Positions 43,594 through 48,090 of a DNA stretch of 48,090 nucleotides are shown here, piece by piece. Under the pieces are notes generated by a model, which saw nothing but the letters and a program-made list of their open reading frames with translations, was not told the DNA's origin and searched no databases. Source of the stretch: an uncultured Bacilli bacterium. Lineage in GTDB: Bacteria > Bacillota_I > Bacilli_A > RF39 > UBA660. The stretch is from contig CANQBF010000003.1 in NCBI GenBank assembly GCA_947588895.1, forward strand, positions 1 through 48,090. The letters run 5' to 3'. A program made the position numbers and the translations under genes. Within the stretch, counting starts at the first letter, position 1; every line of letters begins with the position of its first letter.

Positions 43594-44403
43594 CTAATTG
43601 CTTTCTTCCGGATTTTCTTCTTTAGTTTCTTCTTTTACTTCTTCAGTAGCTTCTGTATTTTCTACAACTTCCTCAGTTTCAGTTTCGTTAACAACAGTAT
43701 TTTCTACTTCTTCTTTAACATCTTCAACTGCATCTACTACTGTTTCTTCATAAGTAATAATTTCTTTTGCATCTTTCTTACGAGAGTTTTTAATTGCACT
43801 TCTAATATAAACTAAAGAATTTTTTGCACCTGGAATATTGCCACTTATTAAAATGTAACCTTCTTCTTTATTTGCTTCAATAATTTCAAGATTTTGAATA
43901 GTTACTGTTTCTACTCCCATATGTCCTGGAAGTTTTTTACCCTTTAATACTCTTTTTGGTAACATTGTTCCTAAAGAACCTGGTTTTCTATGATAGTGAG
44001 AACCATGTCCCATTGGTCCACGAGATTGATTAAATCTTTTAATAACACCTTGTGTACCTTTACCTTTTGAAGTACCAGTTACATCAACGATATCTCCTAC
44101 TTCAAAAATATCAACTAATATTTTATCTCCTACATTATAGTTACCATCTGCGTCTTTAATTTCTTTTAAGAAGCGCTTAGGAGTAGTATTAGCTTTTTTA
44201 GCATGGCCAATTTCAGCTTTATTGGCACTCTTTTGTTTTTTTTCAAATACGCCTAATTGAATTGCATTGTAACCATCTTTTTCAACAGTTTTAACTTGCA
44301 TTACAACGTTTTCATCACAAGCTACTACAGTTACTGGAATTAATTTTCCATCTTTAGTAAATACTTGTGTCATTCCAATTTTGCGTCCTAAGATTCCTTT
44401 CAT
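43594..44403 (-). CDS. rplC: 50S ribosomal protein L3 with acidic C-terminal tail
   Basis: 269 residues against ~209 in most bacteria. The core ([60 protein letters not shown]) ends near residue 205. About 60 extra residues follow, of which the last ~50 are dominated by Glu, Val, Thr and Asn repeats ([20 protein letters not shown] and similar). An acidic tail on a basic rRNA-binding protein is unusual. Frame and stop are clean. Confidence 0.97.
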   Translation of the reverse strand: MKGILGRKIGMTQVFTKDGKLIPVTVVACDENVVMQVKTVEKDGYNAIQLGVFEKKQKSANKAEIGHAKKANTTPKRFLKEIKDADGNYNVGDKILVDIFEVGDIVDVTGTSKGKGTQGVIKRFNQSRGPMGHGSHYHRKPGSLGTMLPKRVLKGKKLPGHMGVETVTIQNLEIIEANKEEGYILISGNIPGAKNSLVYIRSAIKNSRKKDAKEIITYEETVVDAVEDVKEEVENTVVNETETEEVVENTEATEEVKEETKEENPEESN

Positions 44404-44427
44404 TTTTTATTTCCTTCCTTTTCTTAA

Positions 44428-44739
44428 TTATTTAGTAGTAATTTTGATGTCAACGCCACTTGGTAAATCTAAATGTGTTAATGCATCAATTGTTTCTTTA
44501 CTTGGATTTTTAATATCAACAAGTCTTTTGTGTGTTCTTCTTTCAAATTGTTCACGAGAATCTTTATACTTATGAACAGCTCTTAGTACAGTAAACTTCT
44601 CAATTTCAGTTGGAAGTGGTACTGGACCTGAAACTTCACCACCAGTTCTTTTTACAGTTTCCACAATTTTAGAAGCAGCTACATCTAATAAACGATGGTC
44701 ATATGCTTTTAAATTGATTCTAACTTTTTCATTTGACAT
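44428..44739 (-). CDS. rpsJ: 30S ribosomal protein S10 (NusE)
   Basis: 103 residues: [40 protein letters not shown] and [19 protein letters not shown]. Also NusE in antitermination. First gene of the ribosomal supercluster; AAAGGAGG precedes the ATG and a ~128-base leader precedes that. Confidence 0.98.
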   Translation of the reverse strand: MSNEKVRINLKAYDHRLLDVAASKIVETVKRTGGEVSGPVPLPTEIEKFTVLRAVHKYKDSREQFERRTHKRLVDIKNPSKETIDALTHLDLPSGVDIKITTK

Positions 44740-44867
44740 TTATTATGTCCTCCTTTCGTCTATATCTAGTATAGACTTGCTCCACCTGAATTCCCTAGAC
44801 AACTAGAAACATATTTACCAACTATCCCTAGTGTGTCAGCAACCTCACGCTTCCCTGCAGTCATACG
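44740..44867 (-). promoter_or_regulatory. structured leader of the S10 operon
   Basis: A ~128-base untranslated leader between promoter and rpsJ. It contains GTATGACTGCAGGGAAGCG, then GTGAGGTTGCTGACACACTA, which I recall as similar to leaders upstream of rpsJ in Bacillota, and a hairpin GTCTATA-CTAGA-TATAGAC just before the AAAGGAGG. This suggests an autoregulatory leader, probably for a ribosomal protein; the ligand cannot be read. Confidence 0.55.
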
Positions 44868-44873
44868 TATACC

Positions 44874-44903
44874 ATTATAACACACTAATTATATGAAATG
44901 CAA
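44874..44903 (-). promoter_or_regulatory. promoter of the S10-spc-alpha supercluster
   Basis: Read leftwards: TTGCAT (44903-44898), 18-base spacer, perfect TATAAT (44879-44874). No other strong promoter is evident before rplQ. Confidence 0.75.
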
Positions 44904-44944
44904 CCCCAAATTTTACATAAAATTCACATTTTTAATTAACAAAA

Positions 44945-44969
44945 AACTGTTAGATTTTTTCTAACAGTT
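44945..44969 (-). terminator. terminator of the 44968 gene
   Basis: AACTGTTAG (44945-44953) and CTAACAGTT (44961-44969) form a perfect 9-bp stem; TTTTTTG follows on the minus strand. The stem overlaps the stop codon of the gene. Confidence 0.88.
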
Positions 44970-46692
44970 ATAAACTATTTACTTCTGAACATTTTTTAGT
45001 TCCAATAATAGTATTAGTAGTTGTATCAGTTACTCGACATGAACCATTCCTGCATTCAATTAGATAATCATCAACAGTTTCATTATATGTTTCTCCATTA
45101 GTTTCTAAACATGCTGAATCAATTAAAGCTTCCTCACTATTACCAAATAGATCATCTAAATTTAAGTCTTTTATAATTTCTGCAATTACTTCATTATTTA
45201 TTACATTGTCCAATATTTTATTTTCGTCATCTTCAGTTAATTCAGTATAATCTATTGCACCACTTAAATCAGGTAATGTAATTGGTGAATCTAATACTAT
45301 TTCATAACTATCTTTTAATACTAATTCATCAATACCATCACTAGGTATTTTAACACTAAGAGTTAAATCTCCTTTATTTTTTGTTCCAATATTTGAAAGA
45401 CTTAATTCTATTTTCTCACATGTTTCATCTCTGCTATCACAAACAGTCTTCATTTTTAAATCAATATTATTTGCATTATTTCTGAAATCAATAATGAATG
45501 AAGCGCTAACTCCCTCATAATTATAATTTATTTCAAAATATTTGTCTTCTATTTTAACATCAGCAAATTGTTTTAATGAACCATCTTTATCTTTTATTAT
45601 AACATTGTATCTATCATTTGATGATTCTATTACCAATTGATCATCATTTCCTAGAACAAACATATCTGTTTTATTTATATATACTTCTAAATTTAAATGA
45701 CTATCATCAACTATTTTTTCTACTTTATTCTTTTTATTTAAATAAACTTCTACATGTATATAACTATCATCTTCAATTTTTTCAACCATATTATCTAAAT
45801 TAGATGTTATTTCTTCATCTGTTAATCCTGTTAATTTTTTAAGTTCATTCATTAAAGTATTATTACTCTTAATTCCATTTGCAACATTTGTTATATATTC
45901 TTTGAAATTAGAAATAGTCATTGTATGTTTGGTAACTTCAACATTATTTAATGTAGTTTTTTCTTTTGTAAAATATTCATCTTTTAAATTGTTTTTTATA
46001 ATATTAAGAATTTCTTTTGTTGCTTTATCAATTGAATCAAAATTTATCTTTTCTTCAATATTCCAAACATTTTCTACATCTTCTATATCTTGTTTAATAT
46101 ATTTATCATAAATGTTTCCAAGACCTAAATACATTGCTTTATCATTTAATATTGCATTAATATTAAGCGCATCTTTTGAATTATATTTTAATCCTACATT
46201 TGAATTAATAATTTTTGAACTATAATCAACATCTAAGCCTAAATTAATTTCAATATTCTTTATTAATTTACTTATATCAGCAAATTCTACATCACTAGAA
46301 TTTAAATCTCCCGTTATTTTATGAGTCATTTTAATTTTATCATTTGTAGCTTTTTTTACTGTACTTACAGTATTACCAATATATTCACCCATTTTATCAA
46401 TAGTATTAGTAAATACTTCTTTAGGCTCTATATTTTCTCTTTTATTAAAATACCAATAAACTCCTCCACCAATTAATATTACTATCAACACAAAAATAAT
46501 TATTAATGGTACAACAGCTCGATTTTTAACTTTCACTAACTCTTCTACACTTTGAGTCGCATTAACATTATTATTTGTAGGTATTTCTCCTAACATTTCT
46601 GGCATTTGGTTATTTTGTTCTACATTATTTGTATTAACATTATTTTGATTATTCAAATTATTTTGTCCATTCATTTCATTATTCATATTCAC
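44968..46692 (-). CDS. hypothetical membrane-anchored protein
   Basis: 574 residues: an Asn-rich cytoplasmic N-terminus (~1-55), one transmembrane helix (~58-80, AVVPLIIIFVLIVILIGGGV), and a large extracytoplasmic domain (~90-574) of beta/helical appearance with repeated motifs of the type YIHVEVYLNKKNKVEKIVDD followed by SHLNLEVYINKTD. The C-terminus has four cysteines (SACLETNG, LIECRNGSCRVT, TKKCSEV) that could form disulfides outside the cell. The layout resembles Bacillota proteins that present a DUF6583-like domain, uncertain. The start ATG has a GAGG site. Confidence 0.75.
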   Translation of the reverse strand: MNMNNEMNGQNNLNNQNNVNTNNVEQNNQMPEMLGEIPTNNNVNATQSVEELVKVKNRAVVPLIIIFVLIVILIGGGVYWYFNKRENIEPKEVFTNTIDKMGEYIGNTVSTVKKATNDKIKMTHKITGDLNSSDVEFADISKLIKNIEINLGLDVDYSSKIINSNVGLKYNSKDALNINAILNDKAMYLGLGNIYDKYIKQDIEDVENVWNIEEKINFDSIDKATKEILNIIKNNLKDEYFTKEKTTLNNVEVTKHTMTISNFKEYITNVANGIKSNNTLMNELKKLTGLTDEEITSNLDNMVEKIEDDSYIHVEVYLNKKNKVEKIVDDSHLNLEVYINKTDMFVLGNDDQLVIESSNDRYNVIIKDKDGSLKQFADVKIEDKYFEINYNYEGVSASFIIDFRNNANNIDLKMKTVCDSRDETCEKIELSLSNIGTKNKGDLTLSVKIPSDGIDELVLKDSYEIVLDSPITLPDLSGAIDYTELTEDDENKILDNVINNEVIAEIIKDLNLDDLFGNSEEALIDSACLETNGETYNETVDDYLIECRNGSCRVTDTTTNTIIGTKKCSEVNSL

Positions 46693-46746
46693 ACTATCCT
46701 CTATTCATACTTATAATATACATTATTTTTTAAAAATTAACAAGTC

Positions 46747-48090
46747 TTACTTTAAAAGTATTTCCGTATCTTGCATTTCTTGTGGTATTGCAATATCCAT
46801 ATATTCTAATATTGTTGGGGCAACCATTGTTAAATCGCCAGTCTCTTTTAATTTAACATTTTTATCTAAAATAATAAAAGGTACTTTACTTAAAGTATGA
46901 GTTGTTACTGGATTATTATTTTCATCTAACATAATATCAACATTACCATGATCTGCTAATATTATTACTTTATAAAAGTTTTCTTCAGCTTTTTCAACAA
47001 TTTTATCTAAACATACATCTACTGTTAAACAAGCTTTAACAGCTGCATCAAAGTTACCAGTATGACCTACCATATCAGGATTAGCAAAGTTAACTAAAAT
47101 AAAATCATAATCTTGAATCATACATTCAATAACTTTTTTCGTAACTTCAATCGCACTCATTTCTGGTTTTAAATCATAAGTTGGAACATCAGGCGACGGA
47201 ATATGAAACATATTACATTTAGCTATTTTACCTTCATATCCGCCATCAAAAAAATAAGTTACATGAGGATATTTCTCAGTCTCAGAAATTCTTGCTTGCG
47301 TTAATTCTAATTTTTCTAGATATCTTCCTAAAGGATTATTAATAACTGGTTCTTCAATGAAATGTTCTGTTGGTATATCATTATCTATTGGTAACATGCT
47401 ATACACACTAAGCTTACCCATATCTAAAGTTTTGAATCCATCAAAATCATCACAAACAAATGATGAAATAATTTGTTTAGCTCTATCAGCACGATAATTC
47501 ATCCATAATAATATATCGCCATTTTTTATTAATCCATTGGTATTTACTACTATTGGTACTATAAATTCATCCGTAATATTTTTTTCATATAATTTATTAA
47601 TAATACCTTCAATATTAGAATTATTTACTCCTATACCTTTAGTAACTAAATCATAATATTTTTTAGTTCTATCATAATTTTTATTTCTATCCATAGCATA
47701 ATATCTACCACAAATAGTAGCTATATCTCCAACTTTATTCTCTTTGATAACATCCGTTATCATCTTTATATATTTATAAGATTCATGAACTCCTGTATCT
47801 CTACCATCAGTAATAACATGAAAATGAATTTTTTTACAACCATTCTTAACTAATAATTTATACATATTAATAATATTATCAATACTAGCATGTACATTAC
47901 CATCACTACATAATCCCATAATATGTATATCTTTTTCTTTATTCTCTATTATTTGATTAAATTTTTCATTTTCTAATACATTACTATTAATAAAATCATT
48001 AACTAATGTTGGATTTTGTTTTATTAATCTACCTGCTCCAATAGTTAAATGACCAACTTCACTATTTCCAAATTGACCTTTTTGAAGTCC
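46747..48090 (-). CDS. gpmI: 2,3-bisphosphoglycerate-independent phosphoglycerate mutase, partial
   Basis: The gene runs off the right edge of the window; 447 codons of an expected ~510 are present, lacking the N-terminus. It interconverts 3- and 2-phosphoglycerate in glycolysis using two Mn ions. The catalytic Ser motif GQFGNSEVGHLTIGAGR lies at the edge (~48030-48080); ITDGRDTGVHESYKYI, NYRADRAKQIIS, NPDMVGHTGNFDAAV and ILADHGNVDIM follow. An ATG at 47919 (MGLCSDGNVH) is internal and is not the start. 54 bases separate its stop from the 44968 gene start. Confidence 0.97.
   Translation of the reverse strand, partial: GLQKGQFGNSEVGHLTIGAGRLIKQNPTLVNDFINSNVLENEKFNQIIENKEKDIHIMGLCSDGNVHASIDNIINMYKLLVKNGCKKIHFHVITDGRDTGVHESYKYIKMITDVIKENKVGDIATICGRYYAMDRNKNYDRTKKYYDLVTKGIGVNNSNIEGIINKLYEKNITDEFIVPIVVNTNGLIKNGDILLWMNYRADRAKQIISSFVCDDFDGFKTLDMGKLSVYSMLPIDNDIPTEHFIEEPVINNPLGRYLEKLELTQARISETEKYPHVTYFFDGGYEGKIAKCNMFHIPSPDVPTYDLKPEMSAIEVTKKVIECMIQDYDFILVNFANPDMVGHTGNFDAAVKACLTVDVCLDKIVEKAEENFYKVIILADHGNVDIMLDENNNPVTTHTLSKVPFIILDKNVKLKETGDLTMVAPTILEYMDIAIPQEMQDTEILLK

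Noticed and set aside
47919..47919. Start codon of gpmI at 47919
   Set aside because: The frame continues upstream to the window edge through the catalytic GNSEVGH motif, so this Met is internal.

Overview
The window comes from a strongly AT-rich, low-GC Gram-positive bacterium of the Bacillota/Bacilli type, probably a fermentative anaerobe close to the Mollicutes/Erysipelotrichia branch. Evidence: codons and spacers are A/T-rich; AGGAGG-type ribosome binding sites are strong; the gene order matches Bacillus (soj-spo0J-yyzM-yyaF and the S10-spc-alpha ribosomal cluster); pyruvate is oxidised by a ferredoxin-linked PFOR; and rpmD (L30) is missing from the spc cluster. TGA is used as a stop (transposase, 13711 gene) and TGG as Trp, so this is the standard bacterial code and not the mycoplasma code.

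Layout. 1-1768: a hairpin that may be the end of a mobile element, a truncated gene, and a complete IS256-family insertion sequence with terminal inverted repeats and an 8-bp flanking duplication. 1802-6754: a large helical protein of unknown function, a radical SAM/SPASM protein coupled to a membrane SAF-domain protein, and a divergent FAD dehydrogenase. 6755-14439: a structured intergenic region with a possible small RNA, the 3.3-kb PFOR gene, a fused ABC ATPase/FtsX permease, an HD-domain protein and a membrane coiled-coil protein. 14440-19151 is accessory: a BclA-like collagen protein, several unknowns, tRNA-Cys, an ankyrin-like protein and, at 16409-16733, an unlisted locus with every sequence hallmark of a type I toxin-antitoxin module. 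19261-24300: M29 aminopeptidase behind an XRE regulator, membrane, LysM and PH-domain proteins. 24380-28880: ychF, an AbgT-type transporter, DUF951, parB, parA (a typical origin-proximal housekeeping group). 29005-30644: a tandem pair of paralogous unknown proteins behind a 44-bp palindrome.

30757-44739 is one ribosomal supercluster read leftwards: rpsJ to rplQ, with secY, adk, map, infA and rpoA. It has one clear promoter and leader at 44740-44903 and one clear terminator at 30734-30755, so it may be a single transcript of about 14 kb. 44968-48090 holds a membrane-anchored unknown and the 3' part of gpmI, which runs off the right edge.

The most interesting item is the type I toxin-antitoxin candidate. 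It encodes a 30-residue Lys-flanked hydrophobic peptide on the minus strand. Its mRNA has an SD-sequestering hairpin and a predicted 5' end complementary to its own 3' end. A convergent antisense RNA from its own promoter overlaps the 3' end of the toxin gene. All functional statements here are from reading the sequence; no database search was run.
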